Shown piece after piece: positions 35,808 to 43,958 of a stretch of DNA of 43,958 bases (positions within the stretch are counted from its first letter, which is position 1; every line of letters starts with the position of its first letter). The translations under genes were made by a program, and so were the position numbers. Below the pieces are notes generated by a model that worked only from the letters and a program-made list of their open reading frames with translations, had not been told where the DNA came from and ran no database searches. Origin of the DNA: CAYZXL01 sp964482435 (GTDB lineage Bacteria; Auribacterota; JABMQX01); contig CAYZXL010000038.1 of the NCBI GenBank assembly GCA_964482435.1, positions 1 to 43,958 of the forward strand, read 5' to 3'.

Positions 35808-36464
35808 CTATTGCTCCAGGCGAGCAGCAAGCATTGAGACAACCGGCCTTATCGCGCTCAGGTTTTCATGCTCCAGCGCCTTCAAGGTCATGGTGATGTC
35901 GCGTCTTTTTTCGACGTTCACCAGACCTTCAAGGCGTCGTTGCAGTTCCTGCCAGAAAGACACCTCCATGTTTTGCCTGGCCAGGTGTTCGTAGCAACGG
36001 GCGATAGCGCCGGTGTCAATGTCCGTCCACCCCTTCATCGCCTCCAGCTTGCCGCTATTGTGCTCCCATGCGGACAGTCCGAAAGGCGGTCTGGGTGTCA
36101 ACTCGGCTCTGCGCAGCTCCTCCAGAACCTCACCGAGAATGGCTTTTTCCTCGCTGACAATTCGGGCCATGGAAATCAGGGCTTCTCTTCGGTTGGCTTT
36201 GCCTAAGTCAAGCGCGCCTTTGGCTATCGCATCAACGGACCTGGCGTATCTGTGGATCAGAAATGCCAAAACGGTAAGTATCACGGCGTGGTACAGCAGG
36301 ATTCCCGTCTGAAGCCCCCCAAAGCTGCAAGCTACAACCACAGCCAGTAAAGTTATCAGCAGACCCCCGACAGTCTTTTCCCGGTTTGGCACCCGCGCAA
36401 ACTTCTGGCCCAAGATCGCGAGGCTATAACGCTGGCTCACTCCTCTCAAGATCCTCGCCCTCAA
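35808..36464 (-). CDS. Two-TM membrane protein of unknown function
   Basis: 218 aa. I do not recognise a family. Two hydrophobic segments (about 31-50, VGGLLITLLAVVVACSFGGL, and about 53-71) form a membrane hairpin near the N-terminus. The last ~145 residues are helical and charged (VSEEKAILGEVLEELRRAE; FWQELQRRLEGLVNVEKRRD) and probably cytoplasmic. The start at TTG 36464 has GAGG 9 nt upstream, and internal starts are possible. It stands on the same strand between two giant secreted-protein genes but is separated from each by more than 400 bp, so it is probably its own transcription unit. The protein-like composition and length support a real gene; function is open. Confidence 0.6.
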   Translation of the reverse strand: MRARILRGVSQRYSLAILGQKFARVPNREKTVGGLLITLLAVVVACSFGGLQTGILLYHAVILTVLAFLIHRYARSVDAIAKGALDLGKANRREALISMARIVSEEKAILGEVLEELRRAELTPRPPFGLSAWEHNSGKLEAMKGWTDIDTGAIARCYEHLARQNMEVSFWQELQRRLEGLVNVEKRRDITMTLKALEHENLSAIRPVVSMLAARLEQ

Positions 36465-36933
36465 CAGTGGTGACCTCGATTGTGTAAAACCACGCAGCCG
36501 CCTCTCCGCACCGACGGTCTTTCGCCTTCGTTTTGAGGCGAGAGATGCACCGCCCCCGGAAGAGACAGTTGCCGCTCCTTCAGGAGTCCTTCACATAACC
36601 AGTTCTCGTTTGGCAAGTAAGGTAGAGGCAGTCTCAGGGGAGCGAAAAGCCGCACCGCGGCTCAAAACCACGCCGCTGCCCCGAACTTCGTGCTTATCTC
36701 GTCCTGTTGCCTCATCTTTCTGCCCCATACATGATGAGCTTCAGCAAGAATTGAGCCTACCAGGAATCGGTGAGCAAACTCACAGACAAGCCCGGAGACA
36801 GTTCAGGTTGCGCTGCTCTGCCAGTGTGCGACACCACAACCGGGGGCTTTCGTGTTTGTGTCCTGATTCGGTGCGACCGCACTTGCGGCACAGGCTACCG
36901 GCGGGGTTAGTGAGCAGCGCCTGGCCGATGTGG
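36465..36933. other. Intergenic region after the beta-helix gene
   Basis: 469 bp with no supported gene. Open frames on both strands lack ribosome-binding sites and family features. It contains a terminator-like hairpin at 36641-36662, roughly 270 bp after the beta-helix stop. The rest shows nothing I can assign. Confidence 0.45.
36641..36662 (-). terminator. Possible leftward intrinsic terminator
   Basis: Minus strand AGCCGC-GGT-GCGGCT followed by TTTTCGC. The six-pair all-but-two GC stem with a triloop and short T-run fits a weak Rho-independent terminator. Its distance from the beta-helix stop is long, so it may end a long 3' untranslated region or isolate the two-TM gene from readthrough. 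Confidence 0.4.
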
Positions 36934-39900
36934 TCACGGTCCCGTCTCTGTCCGAGGCCTCCGCAGCACCCAGAAACACTCCCCCACGTCGAACATCATC
37001 GTTGAGAGAGACCTGGTCTCCTCGTCCCACCATTTTCCGTCGAAGTCGGCGTTCACACCGGCGACGACGTAAGCCCTCCTGTAGGTTTGAGTCCTCGCGT
37101 TCCACTTGAAGACCATATCGGCGTCTCGAGCATTCGCGCCGCCAGTGAGAACCTCCTTGAGCATGTCGCCAATGCACCCGGGTTCGCCGTTGAGCCTGTT
37201 GTCGGCCGGAGCTAACGGCACGGAAAGAAGCGTCAAACCAGCATCAACCGGGAGGACTCTGATGAAACCAACCGGGTCGGTATAGATGCCGCCCGATTCC
37301 ACCCTGTAGAATCGCTGCATCATTTGTTTCGTGAGGATGTCACTCCACATCAGCTCACCGATAGGCCAGTTGCCCGCCGCAGGATGCCATGTGCCCTGCA
37401 TGAGATCGTCTCTCCACTCGACGGTGTAAGAACCGCTTCCGAAGTCTCCCCACTCCAGCGTCGCGATGTCCCCTTCCCTGGTAATGATGAGCCATGGTCC
37501 ACGCTGAAACTCAAATGCCCCCATGTCAACTTTGCCATTCACGATTCGCGGATTGCCTGCGATGTCAGTCAACGCCGACGGCGGAACTGCCGCGTCGTTC
37601 CCCGTGTCAAGGCACGGCGAGGCACACAGAAGCCTCACGTTGTCGTCTTCGGTCCCGGGAATATCGTCCGGTCCGTCCGCATTCACGAACAACGGATTGG
37701 CCCCGATGTTCCCCTCGCCGCCAAGCTCACCCGTCCAGCCCTGAACACAGGAGTAGTTGACGTCCATGCTCCCGTAATAAAGTTGCGAAGATTCACCCGT
37801 GCCGTTCTTGTCCACGTTCCCCCACAAGATGCAGTTCGTAATGGCGAAGTGCCCATCGCCCAGGATGCCGCCGCCTTCGCCGCCGGTTGTATTTCCGGTC
37901 AACGTGCAGTTGGTCAGCGTAACGTCGCCGCCGTCCGTGAGCAACACGCCTCCGCCAGAGTGCCTGCCATCCGCCCAATTCCCACTGAACACGCAGTTGA
38001 CGAACGTGGGAGTCGCTGCTGTGCCAACCACGAACACTGCCCCTCCCCCGCCTATTTCGGTTGAGTTCTCGAAGAATCTGCAACCGATGAGCGTCCCACT
38101 ACCTCCCGAGAAATACATCCCGGCACCGTCGGACTCTGAGGAATTTCGACCAATCAAGCAACTCACAAGAGTGGGGTTCCCGAATTCAGCGCAAATGCCG
38201 CCGCCACTCCGGGCCCTGTTTTCGGTTATCGTGCAGTTCGTGAGCGTGGGGGTCCCCGTGCTCTCTATCCCGCCGCCATATCCCGGCGTCGAGTTTCCGC
38301 TGAACGTGCAGTTGGTTAGCACAGGCGAGCTGCCGGCGCTAATGTCCATTCCCCCGCCGCCGAACCAGTCAGAGAAGTTTCCGCTGAAGACGCAATTCGT
38401 CAAGGTTGGACAGCTGACCGAGATGTCCATCCCTCCCCCACCCTGGTGGACCGAGTTCCCGCTGAACACGCAGTCGGTCAACCTGGGATTGCTGTAGTAA
38501 TTGTACATCCCCCCGCCGCTGCTCCCGGAGTTCCCGTTGAAGGTGCAGTTAACCAGTGTCGGGCTGCTCTTGTAGTTGTACATCCCGCCACCCAAAGCGT
38601 CGTGATAGTCGCGTCCCCTGTTTCCGCTGATCGTGCAATTGGCGAGCATCGGATTGCTGTTCTCGTAGTTGTACACTCCACTGCCGCAGTACTCGGCTGT
38701 GTTCCCAGTGATCGTGCAGTTGCGTAAGGTCGGACTGCCCCCTTCGGCAAAAACCCCGGCGCCGTTGTAGTGGGGCCCACCACCGTCGGCATTCCCGCCA
38801 GTGATAACGAAGCCGTCAAGGACTGCCGAAGAATCCGTCCCGCTGCCGGTCACGACATGGTAGCTGTTTTCACTGTTATTGGCAAAATCGGGTCCGTCGT
38901 CGCCGTTGAGGTCGCCGCTGAGGATTGTCAGGTTTGCGGCAGGGTCTCGCTGACTCAGGTCGGTCTCGCCTCCGGCAAACCCCCCGTACAGAGCTGCCCC
39001 ATCAACAAGTTGGAACGTCGCCCCCCGGTCGCCGGTCCCGCGGTCTGGTTTATAAGTTCCCGCCGCAACCCAGATTTCCTGAACGGCGCCTGGCGAACCT
39101 GCCGCAAGGTTTAGGGCGTCCCGCAAATCCTTGAATGCATCCGTCCAGCTCGTGCCGTCGTTAGTCCCGTTCGCGTCGGGGTCCACGAAGAGACGCGGCG
39201 GGGCGACAGGGCCGGCGCCAAACTCGAAAGCACCCATGTCCACGATGCCGTTTGCGACGCGCTTGTTGCCGTCGAAATCTCCAGTCTCCCACATCCAGGT
39301 CTGGTTCCCGCCCTTATCAATGCATGGCGAGCCAGCCTGGAGGCGGTAGTTATTGTCCCCATAGGTGGACGGATCATCGTCCAGGCCGTCGGGGTCGGCG
39401 AACAACGGGTCATCGGAAATGTTGTCCCATCCCCCGCCTTGCCAGCCCTGGATGCAACTGTCCGACGGCCCGGGCGCGTGCAACTGCGGGTCCTGGGGCG
39501 CCGTATTGCCCCAGAAGATGGAAGACAGAGCAGGCCAGGAGACTTCATCCCACAGTCCGCCGCCCGCTATGCCGGCGCTATTCCCTACGATCGTATTGTT
39601 GGACGACTGCGTGTAACAATCGTACAACCCCCCGCCCAGCTCCGCTGCCGCGTTCCCTGCGATGATGTTGTTGCGGATGGTCCCGCTGCACTTGAAAAGT
39701 CCCCCGCCGTACCGCCCCGCGGAGTTTTCAACGATGAGGTTGTTTTGAATGAGCCAACTGCAATCGTACATCCCGGCGCCGTCAAAGTCCGAGTTCTTGG
39801 AGATGACGTTGTTCTCGATGACGCCATGGCAGTCGAACAATCCACGACGCTGATTTGAAGAGATGGTGTTCCGCCGAATAGTTGCTCGGCAATTAGACAA

Positions 39901-42900
39901 ACCATAGTCGCCATTTGCTGAGACGGTGTTCCCCTCGATCAAGCCGTCACAGTACGCCACCCCGATCCCGGAATTCTCCGAAACCACATTGCTCCGAATC
40001 GTGCCATCGCATTCCCAGATGCCACCACCCGAGTTGTCTGACACGCTATTGTTGCGGATTAGCCCATCGCAATAAATCATTCCCCCGATGTTCGCTGTAA
40101 TCACATTGTTCTCGATAGTGGCGTGAGTCCAGGTATCCTGAGTCCCTCCGATGATTCCGCCAATGGCAATCCCGCTGCGCCCGTTGCGGATTGTGAAGCC
40201 GGAAAAGACGCACACCGCGCTCTCGTCCCCCGTGAATGAGACCACCGGTCCCGTGCCCCCGGCGTCCAGGACCGTCGAGGCGACCACCGACGGGTTTGTG
40301 GGATCAGAGCTTCGCAGGATAACGTCGTGACCGCAAAAATAGAGGTTTTCGGGGTAGATGCCGGGAGCGACGACTACCTCATCGCCACCGCGCGAGAGGC
40401 ATAACGCCCCCTGAACTGTCCCCACGTTCTCAGGCACCCGGAGGGTCCCAGGACACGTCGTAGTCAGCGGGTCGCTTCCACGAAGCACCTCCAGGCCGTC
40501 GCGCAATCCGTCTCCGTCCGTATCAGCCCGGTTTGGGTCTGTCCGGCGTGTTTCCTCGTCCGAGTCAGAAAGCAAATCGCCGTCCGCGTCGGCCGAAGCA
40601 CCGTACTCGAAGCATCCCATGTCAACCCTCGGCCCGACGAGACGGCAATTTCCGTCCGCGTCCGTCTGCGGCCAGGACACCCAGTAGTAATTCGTCCCGG
40701 CGTCTATGCACGGCGAGCCCTCCTTGAGGTGGAAATCGCCCTCCATGGGGTCAACGAACCGAGGGTCTCGAGTCGTGTTTCCTGTGCCACCGCCAGTCCA
40801 GTCTTGAATACACGAATACATGGGTATGTTCGAATCGTAAATCTGGTTTCCCTCCCTCCCTGCGGTGTTTCCCCAGATGATGCAATTCACCATAGTCCCG
40901 TGGCACCGACTGAAACCTCCCCCGGTGCTGCAAGATGCGTTCCCGAAGATCGTGTTGTTCAGGATCAGGCCGTGGCACTCCCAGAGCCCGGCGCCGTCAC
41001 AGGCGAAGTTCTCGCTGACGACGTTGTTCTGAATTGTCCCGCTGCAGACCGCCAGCCCCCCGCCCGTATTTTCGCTTATGATGTTCGCGTGGATGATCCC
41101 GTTGCACAGAGCCAGACCGCCACCAGCATAGCCTGAGTTGCCGCGGATGTCGTTGCGAAGGATCGCCCCGTCGCAATAGCTCAACCCGCCGCCGTATCCC
41201 TCCGCCGTGTTTCCGCTGATGGTGTTGCCTTCAATGGTGCCGTGGCACTGCCACAGGCCCGAGCCTTTGTTGTCAGCGATGGCGTTGATGCGGATTGTCC
41301 CATGACACTGGTAAAGCCCGCTGCCGGAGTTTCCACTAATTGAGTTTTGCTCGATGGTGCCATTGCAGAACCAGAGTCCACCACCAGAGTTGCCCTGGAT
41401 TGTGTTGCCCTGAATAGTGCCGTCGCAGTAGGCAACCCCGCAGCCGCCCTCCTCGCCCGAGTTTGAGCTGATTGCGTTGTTTTGAATGTCGCCATCGCAC
41501 CGGCCAATCCCGGCGCCGGAGGCGCCGTACCCTGCTGCGGAGTTCGACATGATTTCGTTGTCGCGGATTGTCGCGTGCGTATGCCTACCCCGCGTGCCGC
41601 CCCGAATTCCCCCGCCGGTGTGGGCCCTGCCATTCTGAATGGTCAACCCCGCTATAAGGCACGCAGCGCTTTCGCTCCCCTCAAATGAGATAACAGGCCC
41701 TGCACCGCCCCCGTCCACAACCACCTCTCCAAGATACCACCACCAATTCGGATTCCCATACTGGTAATTCTGCAACACGACGTCCGTCCCGCAGAATTGA
41801 ACGTTTTCGTGGTAAGTCCCCTGTCTGACGCTGATCACGTCTCCCTTTACAGCCAGGCATAGCGCCTCCTGGATCGTCGGAATGTCAGAGGGAACGCTCA
41901 CGGCTCGCGGCGGCGTTGCCATCACAGGGTCACTTCCTCGCAAGACCTCCAGGCCATCCCGAAGCCCGTCATCGTCAGTGTCATCCTTGTTCGGATTGGT
42001 GGAGTTGGGAGCAAGAGACATCTCTTCCTGATCCGGGAGGAGGTCGCCGTCCCGGTCAGGAGACGAGCCGTGCTCGTAACACCCCAAATCCACCCGCTTG
42101 CCTGATAGTCGGCAATTCCCATCGAGGTCCCGCTGCGGCCAGACGAACCAGTAGAAGTTGACCCCGGTTCCTATGCACGGAGAATCGCCTCGGAGATGAT
42201 AATCACCTGCTTCCGGGTCAACGAAACGCGGATCGTCGCTGATGTTCCCTCTGCCGCCGCCAGTCCAGTTCTGGATGGAACTGAATGACGGAGTGTTCGA
42301 TTCCCGAATCTGCCCGTCCGGCTCGCCGTTGTTATTTCCACAAATGATGCAGTTGATGATGCTGCCGTAACATCCGTAAAGACCGCCGCCCCCCAACCCA
42401 CCCGAGTTGTCAACGATGGTGTTGTTAAGAATCGTCCCGTGGCAGCGATACAACCCACCACCCGCTTCACCTCCCGAATTCCCGGCTATCAGGTTGTTCT
42501 GAATCGTCCCATTGCAGTTCCCCAGCCCTCCGGCACATTCCGCAGAGGTGTTGTCAACAATCCGGTTGTTCATGATTATTCCATCGCAGTCGTACAGCCC
42601 GGCGCCGCAGATTCCCGCCCAGTTGTTGGCGATGGTGTTGTTCTCGATGACACCGTCGCAGAAAGACACACCGCCCCCGTTCTCTTCCGCGTTTTCCCTG
42701 AGGACATTGTTCCGAATGCCGGCATGACTCTGACTGTCATACGTGCCGCCAAGAATGCCGGGCCTGCCGCTCATGATGGTAAATCCGGTTATCTCGCAGG
42801 TTTCGTTTTCCGTCCCGGAGAAACTCACTACGGGGCGATTCTGGTCGCCCTGGATGATGGTCTTGGCGACAACTACCGGATCCAGAGGATTGGTGCTTCG

Positions 42901-43149
42901 CAGGACAATGTTCTTTCCCTCAAAGCTCACATTCTCGACATAAGTCCCTTCAGCAACGACGATTACGTCCCCGTGGGACGCCGCGTCTATCCCTTCCCCT
43001 ATCATGCGAAATGCGCTCTCCCAGGTTTGCCCGTCGCCCGATTGAGCAACGGAGCCTTTCACATACCACGTCTTTGTCAGGCTCGAGTCCGAAAATGAGC
43101 AGCAGACCAACAGGCCGACAGCGGTCCGTAACGCCTTGGACGTTTTCAT
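36934..43149 (-). CDS. Giant secreted four-module parallel beta-helix protein with cysteine ladder
   Basis: 2071 aa from ATG 43149 (AGGAGG 7 nt upstream; see the tandem start site). The signal peptide is about the first 24 residues (KALRTAVGLLVCCSFSDS). Modules 1-3 (about 26-406, 416-891, 901-1311) each open with a pectin-lyase-like start (ALCLAVKGDVISVRQGTYHE in module 2). They run through coils of the type C-D/H/N-G-x-I-x-x-N-x-I with 20 or 23-24 residues per turn, and close with SPCID and VDxGCxE/VDMGAFEF. Modules 1 and 2 are joined to the next by TSP3-like acidic linkers sharing GLRDGLEVLRGSDP. Module 4 (about 1319-1884) uses a different repeat, TLTNCTFSGN-GGGM. The shared C-terminal module (1886-1951, ending RFYRV) is followed by ~115 more residues. 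It is probably a surface polysaccharide-active or adhesive protein; no catalytic site can be assigned. Confidence 0.9.
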   Translation of the reverse strand: MKTSKALRTAVGLLVCCSFSDSSLTKTWYVKGSVAQSGDGQTWESAFRMIGEGIDAASHGDVIVVAEGTYVENVSFEGKNIVLRSTNPLDPVVVAKTIIQGDQNRPVVSFSGTENETCEITGFTIMSGRPGILGGTYDSQSHAGIRNNVLRENAEENGGGVSFCDGVIENNTIANNWAGICGAGLYDCDGIIMNNRIVDNTSAECAGGLGNCNGTIQNNLIAGNSGGEAGGGLYRCHGTILNNTIVDNSGGLGGGGLYGCYGSIINCIICGNNNGEPDGQIRESNTPSFSSIQNWTGGGRGNISDDPRFVDPEAGDYHLRGDSPCIGTGVNFYWFVWPQRDLDGNCRLSGKRVDLGCYEHGSSPDRDGDLLPDQEEMSLAPNSTNPNKDDTDDDGLRDGLEVLRGSDPVMATPPRAVSVPSDIPTIQEALCLAVKGDVISVRQGTYHENVQFCGTDVVLQNYQYGNPNWWWYLGEVVVDGGGAGPVISFEGSESAACLIAGLTIQNGRAHTGGGIRGGTRGRHTHATIRDNEIMSNSAAGYGASGAGIGRCDGDIQNNAISSNSGEEGGCGVAYCDGTIQGNTIQGNSGGGLWFCNGTIEQNSISGNSGSGLYQCHGTIRINAIADNKGSGLWQCHGTIEGNTISGNTAEGYGGGLSYCDGAILRNDIRGNSGYAGGGLALCNGIIHANIISENTGGGLAVCSGTIQNNVVSENFACDGAGLWECHGLILNNTIFGNASCSTGGGFSRCHGTMVNCIIWGNTAGREGNQIYDSNIPMYSCIQDWTGGGTGNTTRDPRFVDPMEGDFHLKEGSPCIDAGTNYYWVSWPQTDADGNCRLVGPRVDMGCFEYGASADADGDLLSDSDEETRRTDPNRADTDGDGLRDGLEVLRGSDPLTTTCPGTLRVPENVGTVQGALCLSRGGDEVVVAPGIYPENLYFCGHDVILRSSDPTNPSVVASTVLDAGGTGPVVSFTGDESAVCVFSGFTIRNGRSGIAIGGIIGGTQDTWTHATIENNVITANIGGMIYCDGLIRNNSVSDNSGGGIWECDGTIRSNVVSENSGIGVAYCDGLIEGNTVSANGDYGLSNCRATIRRNTISSNQRRGLFDCHGVIENNVISKNSDFDGAGMYDCSWLIQNNLIVENSAGRYGGGLFKCSGTIRNNIIAGNAAAELGGGLYDCYTQSSNNTIVGNSAGIAGGGLWDEVSWPALSSIFWGNTAPQDPQLHAPGPSDSCIQGWQGGGWDNISDDPLFADPDGLDDDPSTYGDNNYRLQAGSPCIDKGGNQTWMWETGDFDGNKRVANGIVDMGAFEFGAGPVAPPRLFVDPDANGTNDGTSWTDAFKDLRDALNLAAGSPGAVQEIWVAAGTYKPDRGTGDRGATFQLVDGAALYGGFAGGETDLSQRDPAANLTILSGDLNGDDGPDFANNSENSYHVVTGSGTDSSAVLDGFVITGGNADGGGPHYNGAGVFAEGGSPTLRNCTITGNTAEYCGSGVYNYENSNPMLANCTISGNRGRDYHDALGGGMYNYKSSPTLVNCTFNGNSGSSGGGMYNYYSNPRLTDCVFSGNSVHQGGGGMDISVSCPTLTNCVFSGNFSDWFGGGGMDISAGSSPVLTNCTFSGNSTPGYGGGIESTGTPTLTNCTITENRARSGGGICAEFGNPTLVSCLIGRNSSESDGAGMYFSGGSGTLIGCRFFENSTEIGGGGAVFVVGTAATPTFVNCVFSGNWADGRHSGGGVLLTDGGDVTLTNCTLTGNTTGGEGGGILGDGHFAITNCILWGNVDKNGTGESSQLYYGSMDVNYSCVQGWTGELGGEGNIGANPLFVNADGPDDIPGTEDDNVRLLCASPCLDTGNDAAVPPSALTDIAGNPRIVNGKVDMGAFEFQRGPWLIITREGDIATLEWGDFGSGSYTVEWRDDLMQGTWHPAAGNWPIGELMWSDILTKQMMQRFYRVESGGIYTDPVGFIRVLPVDAGLTLLSVPLAPADNRLNGEPGCIGDMLKEVLTGGANARDADMVFKWNARTQTYRRAYVVAGVNADFDGKWWDEETRSLSTMMFDVGECFWVLRRPRTETGP
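37500..43074 (-). repeat. Internal beta-helix modules of the giant secreted protein
   Basis: Approximate module limits on the DNA: module 1 at 41932-43074, module 2 at 40477-41904, module 3 at 39217-40449, module 4 at 37500-39195. Modules 1-3 are divergent copies of one unit. Within them the coil repeat is about 60 or 69-72 bp. DNA identity between copies is limited, which points to old duplication rather than recent amplification. Confidence 0.7.
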
Positions 43150-43178
43150 CAACGCTCCTCCTGGCACTTTTGACCTCC
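43147..43178 (-). promoter_or_regulatory. Tandem in-frame start sites of the beta-helix gene, each with its own Shine-Dalgarno
   Basis: On the minus strand GGAGG (43174-43178) precedes GTG 43167 by 6 nt. AGGAGG (43157-43162) precedes ATG 43149 by 7 nt. GTG and ATG are in frame, six codons apart, and the second ribosome site is translated if the first is used. The ATG product has the better signal peptide start. Confidence 0.55.
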
Positions 43179-43524
43179 TCACCATTCCTGGCTGATTTAA
43201 TAGAGCACTACTTACCATCGGACGGACACCCAGGCAAGAGAGTTTCTGCAACAGGGCACATTCAAGGCCGCCCGAGAGGAACTGTGCCCCGGGTTAACCC
43301 GAAAAGCATTCAATTGCTTGTCCCCTGGAGTTGCAGAGGGTCTCGGACGTCAAGCCCTCGGTTCAGAATGGCGGGGGACTCGAGTCCTTTCTGTCGCCGG
43401 CCATCGGAAGGCGACGAGACCCCCGCTTCCGGGGACCAACAGGCGGCAAGTGGCGCGCCGTCTCCATAAACGAGGCAGCCCCCAACGAGGGGGGCTGGTC
43501 GTTTTCAGGTATGGGGTCAGGGGA
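43150..43524. other. Intergenic region before the beta-helix gene
   Basis: 375 bp. Apart from the terminator at 43468-43504 it has a second hairpin CCCCG-CTTC-CGGGG (near 43420-43436) and a 12-bp palindrome CGGGTTAACCCG (43290-43301). I see no convincing promoter and no gene. Confidence 0.45.
43468..43504 (-). terminator. Strong intrinsic terminator of the gene entering from the right
   Basis: The perfect stem CAGCCCCC-AACGAG-GGGGGCTG (43476-43497) is extended after a small internal loop by AAACGA/TCGTTT, 15 nt or so past the stop at 43525 on the minus strand. Fourteen pairs make it the most stable hairpin I see in the window. The T-run (CGTTTAT) is short, and the mirrored TTTTC on the plus side means it could also work rightward. 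Confidence 0.65.
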
Positions 43525-43958
43525 TTATTGCCCCATAACCCGATAGAACAGCTTCTTGGTGGCGGAGGTGTCTCCGCTCGTCCAGGTCTGCGCGCTGATT
43601 GGCCACGTGCCAGGAGCGCTCACCCATGGCCCGCCAACGAGGTTGTCGGTCTGCTGGACGGTGTATTGCTTGGTCCCGAAGACCGTCCAGGTGAGGGTCA
43701 CCTTCCCGGCAGCCGGAGTAAGCTTGGTGATCTTTGCCTCCGTAGGCAAAGGCTCTCCGGATACCCTCACCTGGTCAATGGCAAACCAGTAGTCCCACTT
43801 TGCCCCAAAGAAGTGCCACCTCACCTGTATCTTCTTCTTGTCAGCAAGCGAAGCAATGTCCATCTGCTCGGGAGTGCTACTGCTGCCAGTGTCCCTGTCC
43901 CAATGACCCAGGTTCACCCAGTTGCCCCAGACTCCATTGTCGAATACCCGGATGTCAA
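43525..43958 (-). CDS. Secreted protein, 3' part only (shared C-terminal module)
   Basis: The reading frame is open to the window edge, so the 5' end is missing; 144 codons are visible. The visible part starts with DIRVFDNGVWGNWVNLGHWD and IQVRWHFFGAKWDYWFAIDQ followed by VRV, the pattern of a galactose-binding/MAM-like extracellular beta domain that often ends in FAIDQVRV or WAIDNVKV. It closes with the C-terminal module also found in three other proteins here (LTWTVFGTKQYTVQQTDNL, W, LFYRVMGQ). A GTG within it could mimic a start but lies inside the beta domain. It is followed by a strong terminator. Likely a large secreted protein like its neighbours. Confidence 0.75.
   Translation of the reverse strand, partial: DIRVFDNGVWGNWVNLGHWDRDTGSSSTPEQMDIASLADKKKIQVRWHFFGAKWDYWFAIDQVRVSGEPLPTEAKITKLTPAAGKVTLTWTVFGTKQYTVQQTDNLVGGPWVSAPGTWPISAQTWTSGDTSATKKLFYRVMGQ

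Noticed and set aside
35408..35842. 144-codon minus-strand frame upstream of the LTD/CotH gene
   Set aside because: Trp/Arg/Ser-rich composition, overlap with the end of the two-TM gene, no ribosome-binding site, and the promoter candidate lies inside it.
36780..36933. Minus-strand frame with CRKCGR just after the beta-helix stop, considered as a small zinc-ribbon protein
   Set aside because: No start codon with a ribosome site, no second CxxC, and it reads out of the 3' end of the giant gene in another frame.

Overview
The window looks like chromosomal DNA of an uncultured diderm (Gram-negative-type) bacterium. GC content is high, roughly 55-60% by eye. It carries outer-membrane, TolC-like and lipoprotein genes and several very large secreted proteins with lamin-tail (LTD), CotH, TSP3-type calcium-binding and parallel beta-helix domains. 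That mix, with FHA/Ser-Thr-kinase/sigma54-activator signalling, is typical of the PVC superphylum and of phyla such as Hydrogenedentota, Sumerlaeota or Omnitrophota. I cannot place it more finely. I see no rRNA, tRNA, CRISPR array, transposase or phage gene.

Region 1 (253-6615, plus strand): a ribose/simple-sugar-type ABC importer operon (ATPase, permease, lipoprotein binding protein), then a membrane-embedded spermidine-synthase-like protein, a cloverleaf-like intergenic repeat, and a farnesyl/geranyl diphosphate synthase (ispA).

Region 2 (6927-17578): a signalling block around a 437-bp divergent regulatory region (10622-11058). Leftward lie a sigma54-dependent activator (FHA-GAF-AAA+-HTH) and an FHA-GAF-HD-GYP protein that ends at an intrinsic terminator. 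Rightward lie a membrane Ser/Thr kinase with extracytoplasmic TPR and CsgG/FlgT-like domains, a lipoprotein carrying the same C-terminal module, a FadL/PorV-like outer-membrane protein and a small FHA protein. A -24/-12 (sigma54) promoter candidate precedes the kinase, so a kinase - FHA activator - sigma54 - kinase operon loop is a testable model. A secreted C13 (legumain/caspase-fold) peptidase-like protein follows at 17723-20953.

Region 3 (21390-27245): a complete MacAB-TolC-type tripartite efflux operon (lipoprotein TolC-like channel, membrane fusion protein with an unusual repetitive tail, ABC ATPase, FtsX-type permease). A dyad resembling a LacI-family operator lies next to a TATAAT box upstream.

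Region 4 (27480-43958, all minus strand): surface and secreted proteins. These are a beta-propeller glycosidase-like protein, a 2282-residue LTD/CotH/TSP3 protein, a small two-TM protein of unknown function, a 2071-residue four-module beta-helix protein with a regular cysteine ladder, and the 3' end of another secreted protein. Four secreted proteins in the window share one C-terminal module of about 70 residues, a possible common anchoring, folding or sorting element.
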